From Zoogloeaceae bacterium (GTDB lineage Bacteria; Pseudomonadota; Gammaproteobacteria; Burkholderiales; Rhodocyclaceae), in contig JACKLZ010000005.1 of assembly GCA_024235675.1 (NCBI GenBank), forward strand, positions 186,001 to 250,000: a DNA stretch of 64,000 nt. Direction: 5' to 3'. Below are positions 1-7,078 of this stretch, one piece after another. The position numbers and the translations under genes are program-made. How positions within the stretch are numbered: position 1 is the first letter of the stretch; the number at the start of each line of letters is the position of its first letter. The notes under the pieces are model-generated. The model was not told the origin of the DNA, searched no databases, and saw only the letters and a program-made list of their open reading frames with translations.

Positions 1-347
1 AGCAGGCGCAGCGGCTCGCTGTCGGAGGGGTTGAACTCACTGTGGCGAATGCCGGTGCCGGCGCGCATGTACTGGATCTCGCCGGGGCGGATGGTCGAGC
101 CATTGCCCAGGCTGTCCTTGTGCGCCAGCGCGCCGTCGATCACATAGGTGAGAATCTCCATGTCGGCATGCGGATGCGTCGGGAAACCGCCGCCGGGGGC
201 GATGCGGTCGTCGTTGATCACCCGCAGCGGACCAAAGCCCATGTGCGCCGGATCGCGGTACTCGCCGAAGGAAAAGGTGTGCCGTGCGTTCAGCCAGCCG
301 AAGTTGGCGTGGCCGCGCTCATCGGCCTTGCGGATCGTCATGCTCAT
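1..347 (-). CDS. Pirin family protein (3' end outside window)
   Basis: The visible N-terminal part carries the pirin cupin signature: a HANFGWLNARHTFSFGEY-like start, then GGGFPTHPHADMEILTYV with the metal-binding histidines, followed by HKDSLGN and RAGTGIRHSEFN. Pirins are iron-binding bicupin proteins; some are quercetinases or redox cofactors of regulators, so the exact role cannot be read from sequence. The start ATG at 347 follows a CAGGAG ribosome binding site; a second in-frame ATG lies two codons in. The gene runs leftwards off the window edge, so the C-terminal cupin is not seen. It diverges from the aminotransferase gene at 581. Confidence 0.9.
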   Translation of the reverse strand, partial: MSMTIRKADERGHANFGWLNARHTFSFGEYRDPAHMGFGPLRVINDDRIAPGGGFPTHPHADMEILTYVIDGALAHKDSLGNGSTIRPGEIQYMRAGTGIRHSEFNPSDSEPLRL

Positions 348-580
348 GTCCGTACTCCTGAATGGGTTGCGATGGATTCATGATGGGACAGACGCGAATC
401 AAAGACAATCCGGCAAGTTGCTGAATAACTGTTCACCAATTCGCAACAATAGAACCCGACGCACGCCGCGACTGCCAGCACCGACGGCTGGCTTGGAGCG
501 CGCAGCAAACAATGGCATCCTCTGGGTCTGCCGGCGGCCCTTGCGGTCGCCTTTTCCCGAGATTGCAACCGGAGCGAACC

Positions 581-1708
581 GTGCCTGGCCTGTTACCCAA
601 TATCGACCCTGATGGGTTGCTCGAATACTCCGTGGTCTATACCGACCGCGCGCTCAACCACATGTCGGCCCGCTTTCAGGGCGTGATGCGCGACATCTCA
701 CGTGTGCTCAAGACGGTCTACAAGGCCGACGCGGCCGCCATCGTGCCGGGTAGCGGCACCTTCGGCATGGAATCGGTCGCCCGTCAGTTCGCCGCCGGCA
801 AGCACTGCCTGGTGATCCGCAACGGCTTCTTCAGCTTCCGCTGGACGCAGATTTTCGAGATGGGCGCCATCCCGAGCAGCCACACCGTGCTCAAGGCCCG
901 CAAGGCCGACGACGGCGCCCAGTCGCCCTTCGCCCCCGCGCCCATCGACGAGGTGGTCGCCACCATCCGCGCCGAAAAGCCGGCCGTGGTGTTTGCCCCG
1001 CATGTCGAGACCGCCTCCGGCATGATGCTGCCCGACGACTACCTGCGCGCCGTCTCCGACGCGGTGCATGAGGTCGGCGGCCTGTTCGTGCTCGACTGCA
1101 TCGCCTCCGGCACCGTGTGGGTCGACATGGCGGCCACCGGCGTGGACGTGCTGATCAGCGCGCCGCAAAAAGGCTGGAGCGGCTCGCCGTGCTGTGCCAT
1201 GGTGATGATGAGCCAGCGCGCCCTGGCGGTGCTCGACACCACCACCAGCACCAGCTTCGCGGCCGACCTCAAGAAGTGGCTGCAGATCATGCAGGCCTAC
1301 GAAGGCGGCGGCCACGCCTACCACGCCACCATGCCCACCGACGCGCTCACCGTGATGCGCGACATCATGCTCGAGACCGAAGCCTATGGTTTTGACAAGG
1401 TGCGCGACGAGCAACTCGAACTCGGCCGTCAGGCGCGCGCCGCGCTCGAAGCCAAGGGCTACAAGAGCGTTGCCGCGGCCGGCTTCCAGGCGCCCGGCGT
1501 GGTGGTGAGCTACACCACCGATGCCGATGTGCAAACCGGCAAGAAATTTCTCGCCCAAGGCCTGCAAGTGGCCGCCGGCGTGCCGCTGCAATGCGATGAA
1601 CCGGCCGACTACCGCAGCTTCCGCGTGGGCCTGTTCGGCCTCGACAAGCTGCACAACGTCGAACGCACCGTCGCCAACCTGAAAAAGGCACTCGACGCGG
1701 TCGGCTAA
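581..1708 (+). CDS. Class V aminotransferase (alanine/serine-glyoxylate type)
   Basis: A 375-residue PLP-dependent fold-type I aminotransferase of the alanine/serine-glyoxylate family. The PLP lysine is K197 in SAPQKGWSGSP, the pyridine-N aspartate is D172 in VLDCIASG, and PGSGTFGMES near residue 56 is the phosphate-cradle region. The family transfers amino groups from alanine or serine to glyoxylate or related keto acids; the substrate here is not decided by the sequence. The GTG at 581 is preferred because GGAG lies just upstream at 571 and the homologous N-terminus PGLLPNIDPDG begins there; an in-frame ATG at 512 would add 23 atypical residues. It is divergent from the pirin gene. Confidence 0.9.
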   Translation: MPGLLPNIDPDGLLEYSVVYTDRALNHMSARFQGVMRDISRVLKTVYKADAAAIVPGSGTFGMESVARQFAAGKHCLVIRNGFFSFRWTQIFEMGAIPSSHTVLKARKADDGAQSPFAPAPIDEVVATIRAEKPAVVFAPHVETASGMMLPDDYLRAVSDAVHEVGGLFVLDCIASGTVWVDMAATGVDVLISAPQKGWSGSPCCAMVMMSQRALAVLDTTTSTSFAADLKKWLQIMQAYEGGGHAYHATMPTDALTVMRDIMLETEAYGFDKVRDEQLELGRQARAALEAKGYKSVAAAGFQAPGVVVSYTTDADVQTGKKFLAQGLQVAAGVPLQCDEPADYRSFRVGLFGLDKLHNVERTVANLKKALDAVG

Positions 1709-1876
1709 GCACCGCCATCCGGCCGGGCAAAAGGGGCGTGCCAGCGCCCCGCGCCCGGCCGGAGTCGCACCAGGCAATACCCGAAGCGTCGCATTCGGCC
1801 ACATCAAAACCATCGCTTGGCGCACGGCCAGACACTGCGCAACATGCGCCCATGTCTCACCACATGGAGTCATGTC

Positions 1877-2371
1877 ATGGCAGCCCTTAGCCCCCAATCG
1901 TCAGTTGCTCACCCCACGCAAGCGCGGCACCACCGCCGCTCGCCGCTGAAAACACTGCACCGTCTTCTGCTCGCCGTCGTGCTCGCCTGCAGCCTGAGCA
2001 CCACGGCCAGCGCCGGCGATAGCGCGCCTCAGGCCAGCGCGGGCTCGAGTTTGGCCGTGTCCTTGCCGGTCGCCGCCTCCGTCACCGCTGCGGGCGTCCT
2101 CTTTACCGCCGGTGCCGAGCTCACGCTTACCGCCGTCGAAGCCTCGGCCACGGGCACGGTCTGGGTGCTCGAGCGCGCGGCCGATGGCATCAGCACCACG
2201 ATCGAGTTCAGCAGCGAGGCGATTGCCGGATCGGCCGTGGCGGTCGGCACCGCAATGACGGTCACCGCGGTATCCGCAGGCTGGCTGCTGTCGGCGGCCG
2301 GCGAAGCCCTGTGCCTGATTCCCAATGCACTGGGCGAGTCCTTGCTCTACGACGAGCGGATCACCCTATGA
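1877..2371 (+). CDS. Small secreted Ala/Ser/Thr-rich protein, DUF2145 partner
   Basis: A 164-residue protein of unknown function. It has a long basic N-terminal region, then a signal-peptide-like segment (KTLHRLLLAVVLACSLSTTASA) ending near residue 35, and a low-complexity Ala/Val/Thr-rich body with two glycine-zipper-like hydrophobic stretches. This suggests export and membrane or envelope association. The ATG at 1877 has GGAG 8 bases upstream; an earlier ATG at 1817 lacks a comparable site. Its stop overlaps the start of the next gene (ATGA), so the two are translationally coupled. Small hydrophobic secreted partners of DUF2145 genes are known by co-occurrence, but no biochemical function can be assigned. 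Confidence 0.7.
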   Translation: MAALSPQSSVAHPTQARHHRRSPLKTLHRLLLAVVLACSLSTTASAGDSAPQASAGSSLAVSLPVAASVTAAGVLFTAGAELTLTAVEASATGTVWVLERAADGISTTIEFSSEAIAGSAVAVGTAMTVTAVSAGWLLSAAGEALCLIPNALGESLLYDERITL

Positions 2372-3177
2372 ACGCCCGAGCCCTCTTCGCCGCGCTGTGC
2401 CTTCTGCCGCTGCTCGCCCAGGCCGGGCAGAACTGCGAAGCGCGCAAACTCACGGTCGACGAACTGCGCCAGAGCCTCGCGCTGGCCGCGAGCACGGCGC
2501 GCGCACTCGACCAATCCGGCGCGAAAGTGGTGGTGCTGGCCCGCGCGGGGCAGGATCTATCCGACTACCGGCTGCGTTACTCGCACCTCGGCTTTGCCTA
2601 TCGGGACGGTGAGGTGTGGCGGGTGGCGCACAAACTCAACCAGTGCGGCAGCGACAGGGGCGATCTGTATCGCCAGGGGCTGGCGCAGTTTTTCAGCGAC
2701 GGCCTGCATCGCTACGAAGCCGGCCTTGTGGTGCTCTCGCCCGCCGTACAGTCGGCACTGCTGCCCGCGCTCAAGGACAATGCCCAACTCAGCCAGCTGC
2801 ACGAGACACGCTACAACATGCTCGCCTACCCATGGAACACGGCGTATCAACAGAGCAACCAGTGGGCCATCGAAACCCTCGCCATGCGACTGGCCCCCTC
2901 CGCCGACTCGCGCCCACGTGCGCAGGCCTGGCTGCGCCAGCACGGCTACCGCCCCACCACGCTGGAAATCTCCGCCATGAAACGCTTCGGCGCGCGGGTG
3001 GGCACGGCACACATCGACTTTGACGACCATCCCTTCGGCCGGCGCATGGCCGGGCACATCGACACCGTGACAGTCGACTCCGTCTTCGACTGGCTCACGC
3101 GCAGCGGCCTGGGCACTGCGGCGCAGGTCATTACGCCCGACGAAGCGCCGCGCCAGCACGCTCGCCTCGGCACCTAA
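2368..3177 (+). CDS. DUF2145 family secreted protein
   Basis: A 269-residue protein with a Sec signal peptide (MNARALFAALCLLPLLAQA) cleaved near residue 19. The mature part matches the DUF2145 pattern: YRLRYSHLGFAYRD near residue 70, a region around NMLAYPWNTAYQQSNQW, and a C-terminal block HIDFDDHPFGRRMAG. The conserved Asn/Cys/His residues and a permuted NlpC/P60-like appearance suggest a papain-like peptidase or amidase fold, but that is inference. It overlaps the preceding small secreted protein by 4 bases, so the pair is probably one functional unit in the envelope. A strong hairpin terminator follows. Confidence 0.8.
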   Translation: MNARALFAALCLLPLLAQAGQNCEARKLTVDELRQSLALAASTARALDQSGAKVVVLARAGQDLSDYRLRYSHLGFAYRDGEVWRVAHKLNQCGSDRGDLYRQGLAQFFSDGLHRYEAGLVVLSPAVQSALLPALKDNAQLSQLHETRYNMLAYPWNTAYQQSNQWAIETLAMRLAPSADSRPRAQAWLRQHGYRPTTLEISAMKRFGARVGTAHIDFDDHPFGRRMAGHIDTVTVDSVFDWLTRSGLGTAAQVITPDEAPRQHARLGT

Positions 3178-3204
3178 GCCGCAAGCCAAGGCCACCCCAA
3201 AACA

Positions 3205-3234
3205 CAACAGGCGGGGATCGCTCCCCGCCTGTTG
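3205..3234. terminator. Bidirectional intrinsic terminator
   Basis: A perfect 13-bp stem with a TCGC tetraloop lies between two convergent genes (DUF2145 and hpd). A short run of A bases on the left side provides the U-tract for the leftward hpd transcript. Confidence 0.8.
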
Positions 3235-3260
3235 TCGCCCTGCGCATCACGGCACGCGGC

Positions 3261-4337
3261 TTACTCCGCCTTCAACACCCCCCGCCGCAGCTGGTCGCGC
3301 TCCATCGACTCGAACAGCGCCTTGAAGTTGCCCTCGCCAAAGCCATCATCGCCCTTGCGCTGGATGAACTCGAAAAACACCGGGCCAAGCTGGCATTCCG
3401 AAAAAATCTGCAGCAGCAGGCGCGGCTGGCCGCCTTCAGTGCTGCCATCGAGCAGGATGCCGCGCGTCTGCAGCTCGCTCACATTCTCGCCATGCGCGGG
3501 CAGGCGGGTTGCCAGCATCTCGTAGTAGGTCGCGGGCGGCGCCGTCATCAGCGGCACGCCGGCCGCACGCAACTTGTCGACCGAGGCAAACAAATCGTCG
3601 GTGATCAGCGCCACGTGCTGAATGCCTTCGCCGTTGAACTTCATCAAAAACTCTTCGATCTGCCCGCTGCCCTTGGACGACTCCTCGTTGAGCGGGATGC
3701 GGATCTTGCCGTCCGGCGCGGTCATCGCCTTGGAGGTGAGGCCGGTGTACTCGCCCTTGATGTCGAAGTAACGCAGCTCGCGGAAGTTGAAGATGCGCTC
3801 GTAGAACGCCGCCCAATGCGCCATACGACCGCGATACACGTTGTGCGTGAGGTGATCGACCAGCTTGAAACCATAGCCGACCGGATGGCGATCCACGCCC
3901 TCGACCCAGTCGAAATCGATGTCGTAAATCGAGGTGCCATCCTCGAAACGGTCAATCAGATACAGCGGCGCGCCGCCAATGCCCTTGATCGCCGGCAGCC
4001 GCAACTCCATCGGCCCGGTGGGGATGTCCACCGGCTGCGCACCCAGCTCCAGCGCCCGGTTGTAGGCCTTGTGGGCGTCGCGCACGCGAAACGCCAAACC
4101 GCAGGCGGCCGGACCGTGCTCCGCGGCGAAATAATGCGCCACGCTCTTCTTCTCGTTATTGATGATGAAGTTGATGTCGCCCTGGCGATACAGCACCACG
4201 TCTTTCGAGCGGTGAGTCGCCACTTTGCTAAAGCCCAGCTTCTCAAACAGCGGCTCGAGGACATTGGGGGTGGAGGAGGCGAACTCGACGAACTCAAAGC
4301 CCATCAGCCCCATCGGATTGTCAAAAAGGTCAGCCAT
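3261..4337 (-). CDS. hpd: 4-hydroxyphenylpyruvate dioxygenase
   Basis: A 358-residue Fe(II) dioxygenase that converts 4-hydroxyphenylpyruvate to homogentisate in tyrosine catabolism. The three iron ligands are visible at the expected positions: H162 in DHLTHNV, H241 in GIQHVALITDD and E323 in FFEFIQRKGDDGFGEGN, and the conserved C-terminal helix FKALFESMERDQLRRG is present. Length and order (two vicinal-oxygen-chelate halves) match the bacterial family. The start ATG at 4337 follows AGGAG. No homogentisate dioxygenase or other tyrosine-pathway gene lies next to it, so it appears to be a single-gene unit. Confidence 0.97.
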   Translation of the reverse strand: MADLFDNPMGLMGFEFVEFASSTPNVLEPLFEKLGFSKVATHRSKDVVLYRQGDINFIINNEKKSVAHYFAAEHGPAACGLAFRVRDAHKAYNRALELGAQPVDIPTGPMELRLPAIKGIGGAPLYLIDRFEDGTSIYDIDFDWVEGVDRHPVGYGFKLVDHLTHNVYRGRMAHWAAFYERIFNFRELRYFDIKGEYTGLTSKAMTAPDGKIRIPLNEESSKGSGQIEEFLMKFNGEGIQHVALITDDLFASVDKLRAAGVPLMTAPPATYYEMLATRLPAHGENVSELQTRGILLDGSTEGGQPRLLLQIFSECQLGPVFFEFIQRKGDDGFGEGNFKALFESMERDQLRRGVLKAE

Positions 4338-4796
4338 GTCAAAAACTCCTGAAAGATCCTGAATGCCGTGACAAAACACGGCCATGAAGGTTTGGATCCA
4401 TCAGGCGGCAGGAGGTGCCCCGGGCACGCCGCGCACACTGCGCGCCAGGTGCTCACCACGGCACAGCGCCGAGCGGCGCAAGGACGCGCCAAATGAACAG
4501 CGCACACGCGAAGACAGCACCAGCACACAGCCCCGCCGGCGCGAATGGGAACACCCGCAGCGACACGCACCGGGCAGACAGGCACGCAAAGGCCGCCCCG
4601 GTCGTGTGGCCGGCGGCACCGAATGCCCTGCGTGATTCGCACTCGCCATGCTGTCTCCTGTTGAGTATTCTGCTCTAGCGGCAGATGCTCCCAGTGTAGA
4701 ACCGAGGTCGCGCAATGTTCTGCCAATTTGCAGGGCAGAGGCGGGATGCATTCCCTGCGTATCGCCAGAAAACCACCCCATGGACGCAATAAACCG
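4338..4796. other. Intergenic region with a possible small leftward ORF
   Basis: About 460 bases separate hpd from the DM13 gene. On the minus strand an ATG at 4648 preceded by AACAGGAGACAGC opens an 82-codon frame, ending at 4400, rich in Arg, Cys and Pro that does not look like a normal protein. The neighbouring frame encodes a hydrophobic segment (CAGAVFACALFIWRVLAPLG), so a decayed or frameshifted small membrane protein gene is possible. The open frames on the plus strand here look like chance products of high GC. Confidence 0.3.
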
Positions 4797-5264
4797 ATGA
4801 AGCGCCCCCTCCTGATCGCCACCCACGCCCTTGCCATCGCGATTGGCTTCATCGGGGCCGTCTACCTGCTCCCCATTCTCATTGCTCCAGAACCCCCCAG
4901 CGTCGAGCAGCTGCGCGAACGCGTGGGCGCCACCCTGTTTACCGGTCAGATGCGCCGCGATCTCAAAGACAGCGACGCGCTCCACTGGGGCGAAGGCACA
5001 CTGCTCGTCAGCGCCAAAGCCATCGCCCTCGAAGGCAGCATCGCCCCCGGCCCGGACTACCGCCTCTACCTCTCGCCCGACTTCATCGAAACCGAAGCCG
5101 ACTTCAAACGCCTCAAGCCCACGCTGGTGCAAGTCGGCAGAATCCACGGCTTCGACAACTTCATCGTCGACATCCCGCCCCACATCGACCCCGAGCGCTA
5201 CACCACCGCCATCGTCTGGTGCGAAAGCTTCGGCCAGTTCATCACCGCCGCCAAATACCGCTGA
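4797..5264 (+). CDS. DM13 domain-containing membrane-anchored protein
   Basis: A 155-residue protein with an N-terminal signal anchor (THALAIAIGFIGAVYLLPILIA, residues about 9-31) and a periplasmic DM13 domain. Visible landmarks are LFTGQMRRDLKDSDALHWGEGTLLV, then LEGSIAPGPDYRLYLSP, and near the end VDIPPHIDPERYTTAIVWCESFGQFITAA with the family's conserved cysteine in the IVWCE motif. DM13 domains are proposed to take part in electron transfer or hydroxylation, but the function is unproven. The start ATG at 4797 puts the anchor at the correct distance. It is followed after 5 bases by the next gene, so the two are probably co-transcribed. Confidence 0.82.
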   Translation: MKRPLLIATHALAIAIGFIGAVYLLPILIAPEPPSVEQLRERVGATLFTGQMRRDLKDSDALHWGEGTLLVSAKAIALEGSIAPGPDYRLYLSPDFIETEADFKRLKPTLVQVGRIHGFDNFIVDIPPHIDPERYTTAIVWCESFGQFITAAKYR

Positions 5265-5269
5265 CCCCC

Positions 5270-5575
5270 ATGAAACTCAAACAACTCCCCCTCGGCGCCC
5301 GCTTCGAATACGAAGGCAAGATCCTCACCAAAACCGGCCCCATGACCGGCGCCACCGAAAAAGGCGGCTCGGTGTTCATCCCCAAGTTTGCGGTGCTCAA
5401 AGCCGTCGATGGCGAAGCCCCACCACCGCCATCCGAGGCCTCACGCACGATCGACGCCACCACCGTACTGGCCGCTTTCGAGGCCTATCACGGCACAGCC
5501 ATGCGGCTGGTGGATGAATCGGGTCGGATGGCGCTGGCGGCGGCGCGGGCGCGGTTTATCGCTGCGATGGGCTGA
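5270..5575 (+). CDS. Conserved small hypothetical protein
   Basis: A 101-residue soluble protein that I do not recognise as a named family. The N-terminal half (LPLGARFEYEGKILTKTGPMTGATEKGG) has the look of a small beta-barrel often seen in short proteobacterial proteins, followed by a proline-rich linker and a C-terminal helix rich in Ala. There is no signal peptide or membrane segment. It begins 5 bases after the DM13 gene stop and is the last ordinary gene before the accessory island. Confidence 0.65.
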   Translation: MKLKQLPLGARFEYEGKILTKTGPMTGATEKGGSVFIPKFAVLKAVDGEAPPPPSEASRTIDATTVLAAFEAYHGTAMRLVDESGRMALAAARARFIAAMG

Positions 5576-6016
5576 AGCGGCACTGGCCGGCGCCGTTGAT
5601 TGCGGCATTGCGCACTCACGTTGAAGGAGTGCTGCAATCGTCTAACGGTGGCGCACTTCCCAGCTACGGCCGGCAGCAAGTCGGCCTGAGCCGCCATTGG
5701 TCACGGGCCTGTGGGGGCGCGGGCTTAGGACCCTGAAGAGACATTCAGGTTGCCAAGTCGTAGTTCAGTGATGCAGCGGGAGCAGTCGATCGCAACCAAA
5801 TTTCGGGCGACGGGTTTGGAGGGGAAAGCAGTTCGTCGCGAAGAGCCCGCCGAGTCCTTTCGACTAATTGCGCCGCGCTCTGATCGGGCTCTCCGAAGCC
5901 GCTCAACGGCTCTACGACCAGCGCCAGAGAAGCGTTGAGCGTTGCATAGGAGAGGTGGCAGATGGGGTACATGACCGGGCATTGGAGTACCTCTCAGCGC
6001 GTTGTGCAGAGCGTCC
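5576..6016. other. Non-coding left flank of the defence island
   Basis: About 440 bases without a convincing gene. A 75-codon minus-strand frame (5972 to 5745) starting MYPICHLSYATL and containing LVVEPLSGFGEPDQSAAQLV has fairly coding-like codon use and follows the PD-(D/E)XK gene by 44 bases, so it may be a small last gene or a remnant. The stretch around 5640-5705 has the style of decayed mobile-element ends. No transposase fragment is recognisable. Confidence 0.4.
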
Positions 6017-7078
6017 CTAACTGTGTAGGCCCAGGATCGACTCCGCGACGCGTCCGGCACCTGCGATGGGGTTGTTCAAGCTGATCGTCGCGGGAAGATC
6101 CACGCGGAAGGTGAGCGACTGGGCGTCCACATGCTGGTGGGCGACCACGTCATCGCGCCGCAGCACCTCGACGGCCGGGTCTGCCATGTTGTAGCCCCGG
6201 ACGAAGGTCACGCTGAACGGGGTTGTGAACGGAGCCTCGTTGACCATCGTGGCATGCTCGTATCCGATACCCGACTCCGAGCCGTACATGGCTACGCGTT
6301 TAAGAAACTCGTCGACCAAACCGCTAGCTCCGCTCGCGGTGAGTCGCGCGACGATGCTCTTCACCAGGGATGGGATCGACAAGGCAGGCACGTTGGGATC
6401 TGCCTGTCGCAGACCGATGCTTACGAGGAGCAGGCGCGATTCCCCGGGGCCGTCATCAGTGGTAGCGGCAGGCTCGATCTGGTGCACGCCATGGACGGCG
6501 TGACTTGAGGTAGTGCGAGTTGTGGTTTTTATCTCCACGCCCGTACCCTCCCATGTGAGGTCCCTTGCTGATCGGCGCCAGCCATCCCAAGCCTGGACGA
6601 CCGGCCCGACGTACATATCATCTGCGCAGCGGCAGAGAGCGTCGAGAAGGAGCAGTTCCCCGACAAGTCCGAGGATGGCGTTCTCGGATACCTCCAGACG
6701 CTTGATGGCGAGTTCGATCAGGGGCTCGGTGACGGCGAAAGCGCGCTCCAGATTGGCGTCAGCTTTCTCGCGCAATAGTTCGGCGGCAATGAATGCACCA
6801 ACCTGATCGAAGTGCCCCAGAGCAGGTAATAGGATGCGGTTTGCGCTCAGTGGCGGCTGGGTGTCACGGTGCCACGAGTGGTAGTGAATCGCTGACTTCA
6901 CCGTTCTGGTCCGGGGCTTGAGTTGCTCGCCTGCAAGGAACAGTTCCAGGTGGCCGCGACTGTTCCGGGCGATACCGACCACCTGTGCGTCGGTCAACCA
7001 ATTGATGGTTCGGTCATTTCCGATGAGACCCGCCGGCACGGCGTTGATCTGCTCGAGAACTTCTTCGTAGCTAGTCAT
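6017..7078 (-). CDS. DUF4420 PD-(D/E)XK nuclease-like protein
   Basis: A 353-residue protein of the DUF4420 family, a predicted restriction-type nuclease. The PD-(D/E)XK core is visible: a helix Glu (E141 in GLVGELLLLDAL), D173 in SARDLTWEG and the E-x-K pair E182/K184 in GVEIKTTTR. The rest alternates helices and strands without membrane segments. It overlaps the Z1 gene upstream by 4 bases (ATGA at 7075-7078), so it is the last clear gene of a four-gene operon. In such clusters DUF4420 proteins probably supply the nuclease that cleaves unmodified DNA; that role is inferred from family and context. Confidence 0.85.
   Translation of the reverse strand: MTSYEEVLEQINAVPAGLIGNDRTINWLTDAQVVGIARNSRGHLELFLAGEQLKPRTRTVKSAIHYHSWHRDTQPPLSANRILLPALGHFDQVGAFIAAELLREKADANLERAFAVTEPLIELAIKRLEVSENAILGLVGELLLLDALCRCADDMYVGPVVQAWDGWRRSARDLTWEGTGVEIKTTTRTTSSHAVHGVHQIEPAATTDDGPGESRLLLVSIGLRQADPNVPALSIPSLVKSIVARLTASGASGLVDEFLKRVAMYGSESGIGYEHATMVNEAPFTTPFSVTFVRGYNMADPAVEVLRRDDVVAHQHVDAQSLTFRVDLPATISLNNPIAGAGRVAESILGLHS

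Noticed and set aside
698..1897. Minus-strand frame covering the aminotransferase gene
   Set aside because: Its His/Gly/Ala-rich product is the mirror of a well-supported PLP enzyme on the plus strand.
4304..4852. Long minus-strand open frame upstream of hpd, rich in Cys, Arg and Trp
   Set aside because: It extends into hpd and into the DM13 gene region, has no ribosome binding site and no family resemblance.
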